Assembly (NCBI RefSeq): GCF_014126615.1
Contig: NZ_CP059896.1
Coordinates: 940,501-1,004,500 of the forward strand
Direction of reading: 5' to 3'
Length of the DNA: 64,000 nt
Origin: Ciceribacter thiooxidans
GTDB taxonomy: Bacteria; Pseudomonadota; Alphaproteobacteria; Rhizobiales; Rhizobiaceae
Shown here: one piece after another, positions 24,658 to 34,083 of the stretch
How the letters are laid out: each line of letters opens with the position of its first letter
Numbering within the stretch: position 1 is the stretch's first letter
Translations under genes and position numbers: made by a program
The notes under the pieces: generated by a model
What the model was told of the DNA's origin: nothing
The model's database searches: none
What the model saw: the letters and a program-made list of their open reading frames with translations, nothing else

Positions 24658-26571
24658 ATGCTGTTTCGTCCGATCGCCCGCCTCTTCGAGAACTGGATCG
24701 ACCCCTTCGCGCGTTCGGACGACCTTCGTCCGCCGGAAGGAACCGCGGCGTTCATTTGGTTCTACGTGCGCCAGGCGAAATGGGCGTTCGTGGCCATGGC
24801 CATTCTCGGCGGCGCCGTCGCCATGCTGGAGGCGGCGCTCTTCTGGTTCGTTGGCCGGCTGGTGGATCTCCTCGATACCGTGCCGCGCGGTGCCGGGTGG
24901 GACGGGCTCATTGCCGCGCACGGGGTGGAGCTTGCCGTTATGGCACTGACCGTGCTCGTCGTGCGCCTCGTCGTGGTGACGCTCGGCGCGCTGGTCGAGG
25001 AACAGGTGATCGTCCTCAACTTCTTCAATCTCGTGCGCTGGCAGGCACATGTGCATGTCGCGCGGCAGGCGCTTTCCTTCTTCCAGAATGATTTTTCCGG
25101 CCGCATCGTCACTAAGGTCTGGTCGGCGGGGCAAGCGACCGGCGACCTGATGACCTCGCTGCTGCAGGTCGCCTGGTTCATGGTCATCTACACGGTCTCG
25201 ACCATGGCGCTGGTCGCCCAGCTCGACTGGCGGCTGGCGGCGGTCATCGCCGGCTGGGTGGTCATCTTCCTCGTGCTTGCGCGCTATTTCGTCCCGCGCA
25301 TCCGCCGCCATGCGCGGGCGACGGCGGAGGCCGCCTCGATGCTGAACGGCCGGCTCGTCGACAGCTATTCCAACATCCAGACGTTGAAGCTTTTCAGCCG
25401 CGAGCGCGAGAACGATCATTATATCCGCGCCGGCTTTGACCGGTTCCAGGCGACGCTCACGCCCTTCGCCCGGCTCCTGACCGGCGTGCGTGCAGCCCTT
25501 GCGACGCTCTCCGGCGTGATGATCCTGATGGTTGCTTCCCTTTCGGTGGACCTCTGGTTCAAGGGCGCGGTCACCGCCGGCGGCGTTGCCTTCACGCTCG
25601 GCCTCGTGCTGCGCCTCAACATGCTGCTCGGCCGCATGATGACGCAGATGAACAGCATCATGCGCAACATCGGCACGATCCAGAACTCCGCGGAACTCGT
25701 CTCGAAGCCGCTGGCGCTCGTGGATCGTCCCGGAGCCGCGAAGCTCAAGGTGGCGCGGCCGGAAATCCGCTTCGAGGACGTCTCCTTCCACTACGGCAGG
25801 AAGAGCGGCGTCATCGATCACCTGACGCTGACCGTCCGGCCCGGCGAGAAGGTCGGCATCGTCGGACGCTCGGGTGCCGGCAAGTCGACGCTCGTCAACC
25901 TGCTCTTGCGCTTCTACGACCTCGAAGGCGGGCGCATCCTGATCGATGGGCAGGACATCGCGACCGTGACGCAGGAAAGCCTGCGCCGGCAGATCGGCAT
26001 GGTGACGCAGGATACCGCGCTGCTCCATCGCTCGATCCGCGACAACATCCTCTTCGGTCGCCACGATGCCGACGAGGCACAGCTCGAGCGGGCGGCGGAA
26101 CGGGCCGAGGCACTCGATTTCATACAGAGGATCGAGGACCAGCGCGGACGCCGCGGCTTCGATGCGCATGTCGGCGAACGCGGCGTGAAGCTTTCCGGCG
26201 GCCAGCGCCAGCGGATCGCCATCGCCCGCGTGATGCTGAAGGATGCGCCGATCCTGGTGCTGGACGAGGCGACCTCGGCGCTCGACAGCGAGGTCGAGGC
26301 GGCAATCCAGTCCAATCTCGACCGGTTGATGCAGGGGAAAACCGTGCTGGCGATCGCCCACCGGCTGTCGACGATCGCGGCCCTCGACCGGCTCGTGGTG
26401 ATGGACAAAGGACGGATCGTCGAGGAGGGGACCCATGCCGAACTCGTCGCCGCGGGCGGGCTCTATTCCGAACTCTGGGCGCGCCAGTCCGGCGGTTTCC
26501 TCGGCGCGGGTGAGCGCGACGGAGGCGAGGGCAGGGTGTCGTCCGTCCCGGCGCAGATGCCGCGGCGCTGA
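24658..26571 (+). CDS. ABC exporter half-transporter 2 (ATPase-permease fusion)
   Basis: 637 residues with the same layout as its upstream neighbour: membrane domain (about 40-350) then ATPase with GRSGAGKSTL, LSGGQRQRIAIAR, ILVLDEATSALDSEVE and AIAHRLSTI. Long identical stretches across the two ATPase domains (for example LLLRFYDLE and VGERGVKLSGGQRQR) show a tandem duplication. Both ATPase sites look canonical, unlike many heterodimers with one degenerate site. The two genes are 116 bases apart, so an internal promoter is possible. Confidence 0.9.
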   Translation: MLFRPIARLFENWIDPFARSDDLRPPEGTAAFIWFYVRQAKWAFVAMAILGGAVAMLEAALFWFVGRLVDLLDTVPRGAGWDGLIAAHGVELAVMALTVLVVRLVVVTLGALVEEQVIVLNFFNLVRWQAHVHVARQALSFFQNDFSGRIVTKVWSAGQATGDLMTSLLQVAWFMVIYTVSTMALVAQLDWRLAAVIAGWVVIFLVLARYFVPRIRRHARATAEAASMLNGRLVDSYSNIQTLKLFSRERENDHYIRAGFDRFQATLTPFARLLTGVRAALATLSGVMILMVASLSVDLWFKGAVTAGGVAFTLGLVLRLNMLLGRMMTQMNSIMRNIGTIQNSAELVSKPLALVDRPGAAKLKVARPEIRFEDVSFHYGRKSGVIDHLTLTVRPGEKVGIVGRSGAGKSTLVNLLLRFYDLEGGRILIDGQDIATVTQESLRRQIGMVTQDTALLHRSIRDNILFGRHDADEAQLERAAERAEALDFIQRIEDQRGRRGFDAHVGERGVKLSGGQRQRIAIARVMLKDAPILVLDEATSALDSEVEAAIQSNLDRLMQGKTVLAIAHRLSTIAALDRLVVMDKGRIVEEGTHAELVAAGGLYSELWARQSGGFLGAGERDGGEGRVSSVPAQMPRR

Positions 26572-26909
26572 GCACGGAAGCCTCGCCGGGGCGGTGCCGG
26601 CCGCGTCAAATGCGGTAAGCCGGAGCCGGTAAAGCTGACGAATGACAGGCGGGGAGGCGTCCTCTACGCCTTTCGGCGGAGGCCTGATGTCGCCTGAAAG
26701 CCCCTCATGTGACGCGAAGAGACCTGTCCCAAGATTTTCCGCGACATTGTGCCCCCATCCCCCTGCCAAGACTGGACATATTTCGATATCGGGCTTAGAA
26801 CGCGCCAAATTGGCGGGGAATCTGTGGCGCAACTGTGTCTGCGCGCAGGCTTCCTGTCGCGGAGGCAATGCGGTTTATCGCAGAATTTTGCGAAGAGGAT
26901 GGTTTGACC
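26572..26909. other. gene-free region upstream of petA
   Basis: 338 bases between the second ABC exporter and the GTG of petA. A weak hairpin, AGGCGT/ACGCCT followed by TTTC (about 26657-26677), could end the exporter transcript. The remainder must contain the pet operon promoter, but I see no pair of hexamers good enough to assign. An in-frame ATG at 26868 extends petA by 14 residues that are not family-like. Confidence 0.5.
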
Positions 26910-27488
26910 GTGAGCGAACACGACATCAATAGCGAGACCTTGGGCGAGCCTTCTCGCCGCGATTTTCTTTATCTGACGACCGGTATGGCCGGTGTGGTCG
27001 GTGCCGCTGCGGTTGCCTGGCCGTTCATCGACCAGATGCGTCCGGATGCCTCGACGCTGGCCCTCGGTGCGATAGAGGTCGACGTCTCGGCGCTTGAGCC
27101 GGGCATGTCCCTCACGATCAAGTGGCGCGGCAAGCCGGTGTTCATCCGCAACCGCACCGACAAGGAAGTCGAAGAGGCCAAGGCTGTCGCGCTCGCCGAT
27201 CTCAAGGATCCCATCGCGCGCAATGCCAATGTCGATCCTTCGGCCGAAGCCACCGATCTTGCTCGCTCTGCCGGCGAAGGCAAGGAAAACTGGCTCGTGA
27301 TGGTCGGCGTCTGCACCCACCTGGGCTGCGTGCCGCTCGGTCAGGCCGGGGATTTCGGTGGCTGGTTCTGTCCCTGCCACGGCTCGCACTACGACACCGC
27401 CGGTCGTATCCGCAAGGGTCCTGCCCCGCAGAATCTTGCCGTTCCTACCTTTGCATTCGTTTCCGATTCTGTGATCAAGATCGGTTGA
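26910..27488 (+). CDS. petA: ubiquinol-cytochrome c reductase Rieske iron-sulfur subunit
   Basis: 192 residues from a GTG at 26910 with GAGGATGG upstream, the usual rhizobial length. A twin-arginine motif SRRDFLYL and membrane anchor (about residues 15-40) begin the protein. The Rieske cluster ligands are in CTHLGC and CPCHGSHYD, two Cys and two His holding [2Fe-2S]. It accepts an electron from ubiquinol at the Qo site of the bc1 complex and passes it to cytochrome c1 on the periplasmic side. First gene of petABC; also called fbcF. Confidence 0.95.
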   Translation: MSEHDINSETLGEPSRRDFLYLTTGMAGVVGAAAVAWPFIDQMRPDASTLALGAIEVDVSALEPGMSLTIKWRGKPVFIRNRTDKEVEEAKAVALADLKDPIARNANVDPSAEATDLARSAGEGKENWLVMVGVCTHLGCVPLGQAGDFGGWFCPCHGSHYDTAGRIRKGPAPQNLAVPTFAFVSDSVIKIG

Positions 27489-27501
27489 GGGGATTCATAA
27501 T

Positions 27502-28770
27502 ATGAGTGGTCATTCTAGCTACCAGCCGTCCAGCGGCCTCGGGAAGTGGGTCGACGCGCGACTGCCTCTGCCGCGCATGGTCTATGACAGTTTTGTCGCT
27601 TATCCCGTTCCCCGCAACCTGAACTATGCCTATACGTTCGGCGCGATGCTGTCGGTGATGCTCGTCGTGCAGATCCTGACCGGCGTCGTTCTCGCCATGC
27701 ACTACGGCGCGGAAACAACGATCGCCTTCAACTCGGTCGAAAAGATCATGCGCGACGTCAATCACGGTTGGCTGCTGCGCTACATGCACGCCAACGGCGC
27801 GTCGTTCTTCTTCATCGCCGTCTATCTCCACATCGCCCGCGGCCTCTACTACGGCTCCTACAAGGCGCCCCGCGAAATCCTCTGGATCCTCGGCGTGGTC
27901 ATCTATCTTCTGATGATGGCGACCGGCTTCATGGGCTATGTCCTGCCCTGGGGTCAGATGTCCTTCTGGGGCGCGACCGTCATCACCGGCTTCTTCACCG
28001 CCTTCCCGTGGGTCGGTGAGTGGATCCAGCAGTTCCTGCTTGGCGGCTTCGCCGTCGACCAGCCGACGCTCAACCGCTTCTTCTCGCTGCATTACCTGCT
28101 GCCGTTCATGATCGCCGGCGTCGTCGTCCTGCACGTCTGGGCGCTGCACGTCACCGGCCAGACCAACCCGACCGGCGTCGAAGTAAAGTCGAAGACGGAC
28201 ACTGTTCCGTTTACGCCTTATGCGACGCTCAAGGATGCCTTCGGCGTTTCGGTCTTCCTGATCGTCTATGCCTGGTTCATCTTCTACCTGCCGAACTACC
28301 TCGGTCACCCCGACAACTACACGATGGCCGATCCGCTGAAGACCCCGGCCCACATCGTTCCGGAATGGTATTACCTGCCGTTCTACGCGATGCTGCGCGC
28401 CATCACCTTCAACGTCGGCCCGATCGACTCCAAGCTCGGCGGCGTTCTGGTGATGTTCGGCTCGATCATCATTCTCTTCTTCCTGCCCTGGCTCGACACC
28501 TCCAAGGTCCGCTCGGCCGTCTACCGTCCGTGGTACAAGCTGTTCTTCTGGCTGTTCGTCGCCGACTGCATCCTGCTCGGCTGGCTCGGCTCGCGTCAGC
28601 CTTCGGACCTCTACACGCTGATGGCCCAGCTCGGCACGCTCTACTACTTCGGCTTCTTCATCGTGATCATGCCGCTGCTCGGCCTGTTCGAAAAGCCGCG
28701 CCGCGTTCCGAACTCGATCACCGAGGCGGTCCTCGAAAAGAGCGGCAAATCCGTCGCAACCCAGGCCTGA
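27502..28770 (+). CDS. petB: cytochrome b of the bc1 complex
   Basis: 422 residues with eight membrane helices. The haem-ligand histidine pairs lie in the helices containing [23 protein letters not shown] and [23 protein letters not shown], and the Qo-site PEWY motif is in [15 protein letters not shown]. It holds haems bL and bH and both quinone sites. It follows petA by 13 bases and precedes petC by 23, forming the classic three-gene operon. Also called fbcB. Confidence 0.96.
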   Translation: MSGHSSYQPSSGLGKWVDARLPLPRMVYDSFVAYPVPRNLNYAYTFGAMLSVMLVVQILTGVVLAMHYGAETTIAFNSVEKIMRDVNHGWLLRYMHANGASFFFIAVYLHIARGLYYGSYKAPREILWILGVVIYLLMMATGFMGYVLPWGQMSFWGATVITGFFTAFPWVGEWIQQFLLGGFAVDQPTLNRFFSLHYLLPFMIAGVVVLHVWALHVTGQTNPTGVEVKSKTDTVPFTPYATLKDAFGVSVFLIVYAWFIFYLPNYLGHPDNYTMADPLKTPAHIVPEWYYLPFYAMLRAITFNVGPIDSKLGGVLVMFGSIIILFFLPWLDTSKVRSAVYRPWYKLFFWLFVADCILLGWLGSRQPSDLYTLMAQLGTLYYFGFFIVIMPLLGLFEKPRRVPNSITEAVLEKSGKSVATQA

Positions 28771-28793
28771 GTGCGCGAAAGAGGGATCATAAG

Positions 28794-29672
28794 ATGAAAA
28801 AGCTTGTAACGAGCATCGCGCTGATCGCCGCCATGGCGGGCTTCGGCGCCTCTTCCGCGGTCGCGCAGGAAGCAACCGATGTGGCTGCGGCGGCAGAACA
28901 CGCCGCGGCCGCCGGCCACTACCCGATCTTCAAGCCGAAGAATGTCGACTGGACCTTTGCCGGCCCGTTCGGCAAATACGACAAGGGCCAGCTTCAGCGC
29001 GGCCTGAAGATCTACAAGGAAGTCTGCTCGGCCTGTCACTCGATGAACCTGGTCTCGTTCCGCACGCTCGAGGACCTCGGCTACTCGGAAGAACAGGTCA
29101 AGGCGTTCGCCGCCGAGTACGAAGTCCAGGACGGCCCGAACGCCGATGGTGAGATGTTCACCCGCAAGGCTGTTCCGTCCGACCACTTCCCGTCGCCGTT
29201 CCCGAACAAGGAAGCGGCAGCCGCCGCCAACAACGGTGCTGCTCCGCCGGATATGTCGCTGCTCGCCAAGGCCCGCGGCATCGAACGCGGTTTCCCGACC
29301 TTCATCTTCGATATCTTCACCCAGTATCAGGAAGGTGGTCCGGACTACATCTACTCGCTGCTGACCGGCTACCAGGATGCCCCGGAAGGCGTCACCGTCG
29401 CCGACGGCACCTACTTCAACCCGCACTTCGCCGGTGCCGCAGCACTTGCCATGGCGCCGCCGATCAGCGACGACCAGGTGACCTATGACGACGGCACCCC
29501 GCAGACGCTCGACCAGTACGCCAAGGACGTCTCGGCCTTCCTGATGTGGGCTGCCGAGCCGCACCTCGAAGAGCGCAAGCACACCGGCTTCATGGTCATG
29601 GTGTTCCTCGCGATCTTCACTGCTTTGGTCTACCTGACGAAGAAGTCGGTCTACGCGAACAAGGAACACTGA
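28794..29672 (+). CDS. petC: cytochrome c1 of the bc1 complex
   Basis: 292 residues from the ATG at 28794 (AGGGA upstream). A signal peptide ([20 protein letters not shown]) is followed by an Ala-rich linker, the haem-c motif CSACH, the methionine-ligand region ALAMAPPI and a C-terminal membrane anchor ([20 protein letters not shown]). It passes electrons from the Rieske protein to soluble or membrane cytochrome c. Unlike the fused fbcH of Bradyrhizobium, b and c1 are separate genes here. A strong terminator follows. Confidence 0.95.
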   Translation: MKKLVTSIALIAAMAGFGASSAVAQEATDVAAAAEHAAAAGHYPIFKPKNVDWTFAGPFGKYDKGQLQRGLKIYKEVCSACHSMNLVSFRTLEDLGYSEEQVKAFAAEYEVQDGPNADGEMFTRKAVPSDHFPSPFPNKEAAAAANNGAAPPDMSLLAKARGIERGFPTFIFDIFTQYQEGGPDYIYSLLTGYQDAPEGVTVADGTYFNPHFAGAAALAMAPPISDDQVTYDDGTPQTLDQYAKDVSAFLMWAAEPHLEERKHTGFMVMVFLAIFTALVYLTKKSVYANKEH

Positions 29673-29692
29673 TCCTCGCGATCAGAGCTTCG

Positions 29693-29719
29693 AAAGGCGG
29701 CCTTCGGGCCGCCTTTTTT
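29693..29719 (+). terminator. intrinsic terminator of the petABC operon
   Basis: Perfect 10-base stem AAAGGCGGCC / GGCCGCCTTT closed by a TTCG tetraloop and followed by a T-run, 20 bases after the petC stop. One of the strongest intrinsic terminators in the window. Confidence 0.93.
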
Positions 29720-29791
29720 GTTGGTCGGAAAAGCCGGACTTGCTACTGTCCGGCGCAATCTTCCCGAAATGTGAATGACACTGGACAGACA

Positions 29792-30334
29792 ATGAGCAAC
29801 TTCGCGCTTGAGCTCGCATCCTCCATCCGCTCGATCCCCGATTATCCGAAGCCCGGCATCGTCTTTCGCGACATCACCACGCTGCTCGGCAACCCGCGGG
29901 CCTTCCGCCGGGCGGTCGATGCGCTCGTGCATCCCTATGCGGGCATGAAGATCGACAAGATCGCCGGCATGGAGGCGCGTGGCTTCATTCTCGGCGGCGC
30001 CGTCGCCCACCAGCTTTCCGCCGGTTTCGTGCCGATCCGCAAGAAGGGCAAGCTTCCCCACGACACGGTCAGGATCGCCTACAGCCTCGAATACGGCGTC
30101 GACGAGATGGAGATGCACGTGGATGCCGTCGAGCCCGGCGAGAAGGTGATCCTCGTCGACGACCTGATTGCGACCGGGGGCACGGCGGTCGGCGCGGTCC
30201 AGCTCCTGCGTCAGATCGGCGCCGACGTCGTTTCCGCCTGCTTCGTTATCGACCTGCCGGATCTCGGCGGGCGCAAGAAGCTCGAGGAGCTTGACGTCGA
30301 GGTACGGACGCTCGTCGAATTCTCCGGCCACTGA
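29792..30334 (+). CDS. apt: adenine phosphoribosyltransferase
   Basis: 180 residues. The type-I phosphoribosyltransferase PRPP-binding motif is [17 protein letters not shown], and the N-terminal [16 protein letters not shown] and [19 protein letters not shown] are diagnostic of Apt. It converts adenine and PRPP to AMP, salvaging purine base. It is transcribed alone between the pet terminator and the converging MaoC pair. Confidence 0.95.
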   Translation: MSNFALELASSIRSIPDYPKPGIVFRDITTLLGNPRAFRRAVDALVHPYAGMKIDKIAGMEARGFILGGAVAHQLSAGFVPIRKKGKLPHDTVRIAYSLEYGVDEMEMHVDAVEPGEKVILVDDLIATGGTAVGAVQLLRQIGADVVSACFVIDLPDLGGRKKLEELDVEVRTLVEFSGH

Positions 30335-30353
30335 GCCCGGTGGGTTACCGCCT

Positions 30354-30836
30354 TCAGGCTCCGTCTTCCGGCACGAATTCGAGAATGTTGCTCTTGAACC
30401 GCAGCACCGGCTCGCCGTTCTGGTTCAAGCCTTCCGCAAGTCCGGTATTGAGGATGAGCCCTGGCCGGGAGGCCAGCGGCCGGCTGTCAAGACTTGTGAG
30501 CGAATAGCTGACGACATCGCCCACATAGACCGGCTTCAGCCATTGCAGCTCGGCGAACCCCGGGGAGGGGCCGAGATTCGGCGGCACGATGCCCTCGGCG
30601 ACAAGGCGTTTCGTCTCGTTCCTCCAGAAGTCGATGAAGCATCGCATCCAGCAGGCGCAGGTATGCCAGCCGGAGGCGCAGAGCGCCCCGAAGACGTAAT
30701 TCTTCGCCGCCTCCGGATCGACGTGGAAGGGTTGCGGGTCGAACTTTTCGGCAAAACGGACGATGTCTTCGGCGGAGAAGGTCGCCGAGCCGAGCGCGAA
30801 GCGCGTGCCGGCGGGGTAGAGGTCGAGCATCCTCAT
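30354..30836 (-). CDS. MaoC-like (R)-hydratase family protein, second of a pair
   Basis: 160 residues, a single hot-dog fold. The MaoC active-site segment reads KFDPQPFHVDPEAAK: the Asp and His of the (R)-specific enoyl-CoA hydratase dyad are present, though the usual Asn is replaced by Gln. GYHT-like SGWHTCACWM and LQWLKPVYVGDVV follow. Its ATG overlaps the stop of the related upstream gene by 4 bases. Tandem MaoC genes may form a heterodimer. The physiological acyl-CoA substrate is unknown. Confidence 0.85.
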   Translation of the reverse strand: MRMLDLYPAGTRFALGSATFSAEDIVRFAEKFDPQPFHVDPEAAKNYVFGALCASGWHTCACWMRCFIDFWRNETKRLVAEGIVPPNLGPSPGFAELQWLKPVYVGDVVSYSLTSLDSRPLASRPGLILNTGLAEGLNQNGEPVLRFKSNILEFVPEDGA

Positions 30837-31303
30837 GCGGAGGCCTTTTCGGGGTTGCGCTGACGCACCATGATGGAATTGCGGGCGGAAAGGACGAGCT
30901 CTCCGCGCTGGTTGAAAAGCTCGTGGCCGAAGGTCACGATCCCGAGGCCGGGGCGCGAGCGCATCGGCCGGGCGGCCTCGACCGTCGAATGTCCGCTCAG
31001 CGTATCGCCGGCGAGAACCGGCTTTCGCCACTGCATGACGTCGATCCCCGGCGCCCCTTCCGAGGCCGTCGCCAGCACGTAGCTGTCGATCAACATGCGC
31101 ATAAAGAGGCTGCTCGTGTGCCAGCCCGAGGCGGAGAGGCCGCCGAGAATGCTGGCTTTGCCGGCCTCCTCCGAGAGATGCATCGGCTGCGGATCGAATT
31201 CCTTCGCGAACTGGATGATCTCCGCGGCGGTCACCGTCCGAGGGCCGAGCTCGAAGCGTCGCCCGGGCGTGAAGTCCTCGTAGTGGAGCCGTTCGGCCTG
31301 CAT
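30833..31303 (-). CDS. MaoC-like (R)-hydratase family protein, first of a pair
   Basis: 156 residues from the ATG at 31303 (AGAGGA upstream). It shares the layout of its neighbour: EFDPQPMHLSEEAGKAS with the Asp/His dyad, SGWHTSSLFMRMLIDSYVL, MQWRKPVLAGDTLSG. The two paralogues are clearly homologous along their whole length, pointing to an old tandem duplication. Divergent from the Crp/Fnr regulator with 66 bases between starts, a spacing that suggests the regulator may control this pair. Confidence 0.85.
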   Translation of the reverse strand: MQAERLHYEDFTPGRRFELGPRTVTAAEIIQFAKEFDPQPMHLSEEAGKASILGGLSASGWHTSSLFMRMLIDSYVLATASEGAPGIDVMQWRKPVLAGDTLSGHSTVEAARPMRSRPGLGIVTFGHELFNQRGELVLSARNSIMVRQRNPEKASA

Positions 31304-31369
31304 CCGCTGTTTCCTCTGTCCGCCAAGTGTGCACAATGGAACTTATGCCCCGGAATCGCTGGAGGGTCC

Positions 31370-32026
31370 ATGGCGGGTTGGGTTGATCAGGCAGGCTTTC
31401 TCCACACACTGGAGCCGGAGGTGCGCGCGCACCTCGACGGCCTGAAGCCGCAGCACGTGCCGGAGCGCACGACGCTCTTCCGGCCCGGCGACAGGGCCGA
31501 GGTCTTTCTCGTTCTGCTTTCCGGCCGGATCGGGGTTTACATGACCGGCCGCAACGGCCGCGAGCTTCTCCTCTATTCCGTTTGCCCCGGCGAGACCTGC
31601 GTGCAGACGACGCTCGGCGTGCTCGGCGGCGCGCCCTATACCGGCGAGGCGATTGCCGAGACGGATCTCGTGGCGGTCATGGTGCCTCCGCATATGTTCG
31701 ACGAACTGCTCGCGACATCCGCTGCCTTTCGCGGCTTCGTTTTCCGCGCCTTCGCGAGCCGCCTTTCGGAACTGATGCTGCTTCTGGAGCAGGTGGCCTT
31801 CGTGAAGGTGGAGCGACGCCTCGCGAAGTCTCTGCTGGATCGATCGCGGCCCGAAGGGATCGTCGTCGCCACCCATCAGGAGCTTGCTGCGATGATCGGC
31901 TCGGCGCGCGAGGTGGTGTCGCGGCGGCTGGAGGAGCTTTCTGCGCGCGGCGTCGTCAGCAGCGAGCGTGGACAGATCCGCATCCTCGACCCCGTGCAAC
32001 TCCGGCGGATGGCGTCGGCCGACTGA
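31370..32026 (+). CDS. Crp/Fnr family transcriptional regulator
   Basis: 218 residues from the ATG at 31370 with GGAGGG upstream. An N-terminal cyclic-nucleotide-binding-type barrel (FRPGDRAEVFLVLLSGRIGVY, PGETCVQTTLGVLGG) and a C-terminal winged helix (THQELAAMIGSAREVVSRRL) make up the usual Crp/Fnr architecture. The cAMP-contacting Arg-Ser of Crp is absent, and the N-terminal cysteine cluster of Fnr is missing; only two cysteines in SVCPGETCVQ could sense redox. The effector is unknown. A palindrome lies just downstream, before a small membrane-protein gene it may control. Confidence 0.87.
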   Translation: MAGWVDQAGFLHTLEPEVRAHLDGLKPQHVPERTTLFRPGDRAEVFLVLLSGRIGVYMTGRNGRELLLYSVCPGETCVQTTLGVLGGAPYTGEAIAETDLVAVMVPPHMFDELLATSAAFRGFVFRAFASRLSELMLLLEQVAFVKVERRLAKSLLDRSRPEGIVVATHQELAAMIGSAREVVSRRLEELSARGVVSSERGQIRILDPVQLRRMASAD

Positions 32027-32057
32027 CCGGCGAGCTTCGCTTCATATTTCGGACGAC

Positions 32058-32070
32058 GTGACTAAGTCAC
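32058..32070. promoter_or_regulatory. 13-base palindrome, possible Crp/Fnr-family operator
   Basis: GTGACTAAGTCAC is a perfect palindrome around a central A, 69 bases upstream of the DUF2892 start. A possible -10 hexamer TATGCT lies at 32092-32097; a transcription start near 32104 would put the palindrome centre at about -40, the position of class II activators. The adjacent Crp/Fnr gene is the obvious candidate. Confidence 0.4.
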
Positions 32071-32138
32071 TGACGCGGCGCGGCGTTCGGCTATGCTGCA
32101 ATCTTGCGGAATGTCTTCCAACACGGAAAGGAAAGCCC

Positions 32139-32345
32139 ATGTTCGCCAAGAATGTCGGAACGATCGACCGGATCGTTCGTATCGTCGTCGGCCTCGTGCT
32201 GCTGTCGCTGTTCTTCTACTATCCGGGCGCGTGGTGGCGCTATTACGCGCTGATCGGCATCGTACCCCTGCTGACGGGGCTCTTCGGAACCTGCCCGCTC
32301 TACTCGATGCTGGGCATCTCCTCCTGCCCGGCAAAGAAGGCGTAA
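32139..32345 (+). CDS. DUF2892 (YgaP-type) small inner-membrane protein
   Basis: 68 residues. After NVGTIDRIVRIVVGLVLLSL comes a second membrane helix (YYALIGIVPLLTGLFG) and the conserved CPLYSMLGISSC motif, which together define DUF2892, the membrane portion of YgaP-type proteins. The two C-terminal cysteines are typical; the YgaP rhodanese domain is absent. The family often accompanies sulfur or thiol metabolism, but no such neighbour is here. It follows the Crp/Fnr regulator and ends at a bidirectional terminator. Confidence 0.85.
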   Translation: MFAKNVGTIDRIVRIVVGLVLLSLFFYYPGAWWRYYALIGIVPLLTGLFGTCPLYSMLGISSCPAKKA

Positions 32346-32370
32346 GGCGTTCCCACTGCTCAAAAGAAAA

Positions 32371-32404
32371 AGGCATCGCCGCGGGGGTGGCGATGCCTCT
32401 TTTG
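32371..32404. terminator. bidirectional intrinsic terminator
   Basis: Stem AGGCATCGCC / GGCGATGCCT around an 8-base loop, with CTTTTG to the right and AAAAGAAAA to the left, so it can end both the rightward DUF2892 transcript and the leftward ychF transcript. Confidence 0.88.
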
Positions 32405-32427
32405 TTGTGGGACCGGACCGGCTCCGC

Positions 32428-33531
32428 TCAGGTATTGAAGCGGAAGTGGATGACGTCGCCGTCGTTGACGACGTATTCCTTGCCTTCGTCGCGGGCCTTG
32501 CCGGCTTCCTTGGCACCGACTTCGCCGCCATAGCCGACGAAGTCGTCATAGCCGATGGTGAAGGCGCGGATGAAGCCGCGTTCGAAGTCGCTGTGGATGA
32601 CGCCGGCGGCCTGCGGCGCCTTGGTGCCGCGGACGATCGTCCAGGCGCGGCATTCCTTCGGGCCGACGGTGAAGTAGGTGATCAGGTCGAGAAGGTGATA
32701 GCCGGCGCGGATCAGCCGGTCGAGACCGGCCTCTTCCAGACCGAGCGCGGCGAGGAACTCCTTCGATTCCTCTTCCGGAAGCTGGGCCACTTCCGCCTCG
32801 ATGGCGGCCGAGATGATGACCGTTTCGGCGCCCTGTTCCTTCGCCATCTCAGCGACGGCTTCGGTGTACTTGTTGCCGGTCGAGGCGTCGGCTTCCGCGA
32901 CGTTGCAGACGTAGAGGACCGGATGCGAGGTGAGGAGGTTCAGCTCCTTCAGGATCTGGATCTCGTCGGCACCGAGCGTCTTCAGCAGCAAGCGGGCGGG
33001 CTTGCCGTCCTGCAGCAGCTTGATGACCGCTTCCATGACCGGAAGCTGCGCGATCGACTCCTTGTCCTTGCCGGTCGCGCGCTTGCGGGTCTGGTCAACG
33101 CGCCGTTCCAGGCTTTCGAGGTCGGCGAGCATCAGCTCGGTCTCGATCGTGTCGGCATCGCCGACCGGATCGATGCGGCCTTCGACGTGGGTGATGTCCG
33201 GGTCTTCGAAGCAGCGCAGCACGTGCACGATGGCGTCCACTTCGCGGATGTTGGCGAGGAACTTGTTGCCGAGACCTTCACCCTTGGAGGCACCGCGCAC
33301 CAGGCCGGCGATGTCGACGAAGGAGATGCGGGTGGGGATGATTTCCTTCGAGCCGGCGACCGCCGCGAGCTTCGGCATGCGCGGATCTGGAACGGCGACT
33401 TCGCCGGTGTTCGGCTCGATCGTGCAGAAGGGATAGTTGGCGGCTTGCGCCGCCGCCGTCTTGGTCAGCGCGTTGAAGAGGGTGGACTTGCCGACATTCG
33501 GCAGTCCGACGATACCGCATTTGAAGCCCAT
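32428..33531 (-). CDS. ychF: redox-regulated ATPase YchF (Obg family)
   Basis: 367 residues. G1 motif GLPNVGKST at the N-terminus, a coiled-coil insertion in the middle ([19 protein letters not shown]), and the C-terminal TGS domain ([18 protein letters not shown], then [12 protein letters not shown]). The NxxE in place of the GTP-specific NKxD is consistent with ATP preference. YchF binds ribosomes and modulates stress responses. It belongs to the leftward prs-rplY-pth-ychF set, here separated from pth by a GNAT gene and the oppositely oriented clpS. Confidence 0.94.
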   Translation of the reverse strand: MGFKCGIVGLPNVGKSTLFNALTKTAAAQAANYPFCTIEPNTGEVAVPDPRMPKLAAVAGSKEIIPTRISFVDIAGLVRGASKGEGLGNKFLANIREVDAIVHVLRCFEDPDITHVEGRIDPVGDADTIETELMLADLESLERRVDQTRKRATGKDKESIAQLPVMEAVIKLLQDGKPARLLLKTLGADEIQILKELNLLTSHPVLYVCNVAEADASTGNKYTEAVAEMAKEQGAETVIISAAIEAEVAQLPEEESKEFLAALGLEEAGLDRLIRAGYHLLDLITYFTVGPKECRAWTIVRGTKAPQAAGVIHSDFERGFIRAFTIGYDDFVGYGGEVGAKEAGKARDEGKEYVVNDGDVIHFRFNT

Positions 33532-33762
33532 GGCTTGAATACCTGCTCAGCTTGAGAATTCCGTTGCTGCCTTTTGCGAAATGGGCGGGGCAAGGTCAAG
33601 GGCTGTCGTCACCGGAGCGCCGATCGGAAGGCCGTTCGGCGGGGTTGAATTGCTGTCCGCGGCGCATGGACGGCCCCGAAGACCTTGAACGGGGTCCGTC
33701 GGCGAGGCAATATCGTCCAGTCAGGCTTTGCCCATCTATCTGTCATCCGCGGGAGTGTTCCG

Positions 33763-34074
33763 ATGAGTGACAATGATATTGCGGTCAAGGTGAAACCGGG
33801 CACCAAGCCCAGGATCGAACGGCCGAAACTCTACAAGGTCATCCTCGTCAACGACGACTACACGCCCCGCGAATTCGTTGTCGTCGTGCTGAAAGCGGTT
33901 TTCCGCATGAGCGAGGACATGTGCTACCGGGTGATGATCACGGCGCACCAGAAGGGAAGCTGCGTCGTCTGCGTCTATGCGCGCGACATCGCCGAGACAA
34001 AGGCCAAGGAAGGCACCGAGCTCGGCAAGCAGGCTGGCTTTCCGCTGATGTTCACGACCGAGCCGGAGGAGTAG
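33763..34074 (+). CDS. clpS: ATP-dependent Clp protease adaptor ClpS
   Basis: 103 residues. The N-degron pocket residues of the family are mostly kept (ILVNDDYT with the Asn-Asp-Asp trio, and the histidine of ITAHQKGS), and the C-terminal AETKAKEGTELGKQAGFPL docks on ClpA. At the gatekeeper position after NDDYTP, where E. coli has Met40, this protein has Arg. Rhizobia often carry two ClpS paralogues; this one is not next to clpA and may be the second type. It delivers N-end-rule substrates to ClpAP. Confidence 0.9.
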   Translation: MSDNDIAVKVKPGTKPRIERPKLYKVILVNDDYTPREFVVVVLKAVFRMSEDMCYRVMITAHQKGSCVVCVYARDIAETKAKEGTELGKQAGFPLMFTTEPEE

Positions 34075-34083
34075 GGGCGCGGC

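Noticed and set aside
24568..26868. 766-codon minus-strand frame opposite the second ABC exporter
   Set aside because: Antisense shadow of a gene with complete ABC motifs; the translation is His/Asp/Arg-rich without structure.
26868..26909. ATG start for petA 14 codons upstream of the chosen GTG
   Set aside because: The extra residues do not resemble the family's N-terminus, and the GTG has a good GAGGATGG site and gives the usual length.
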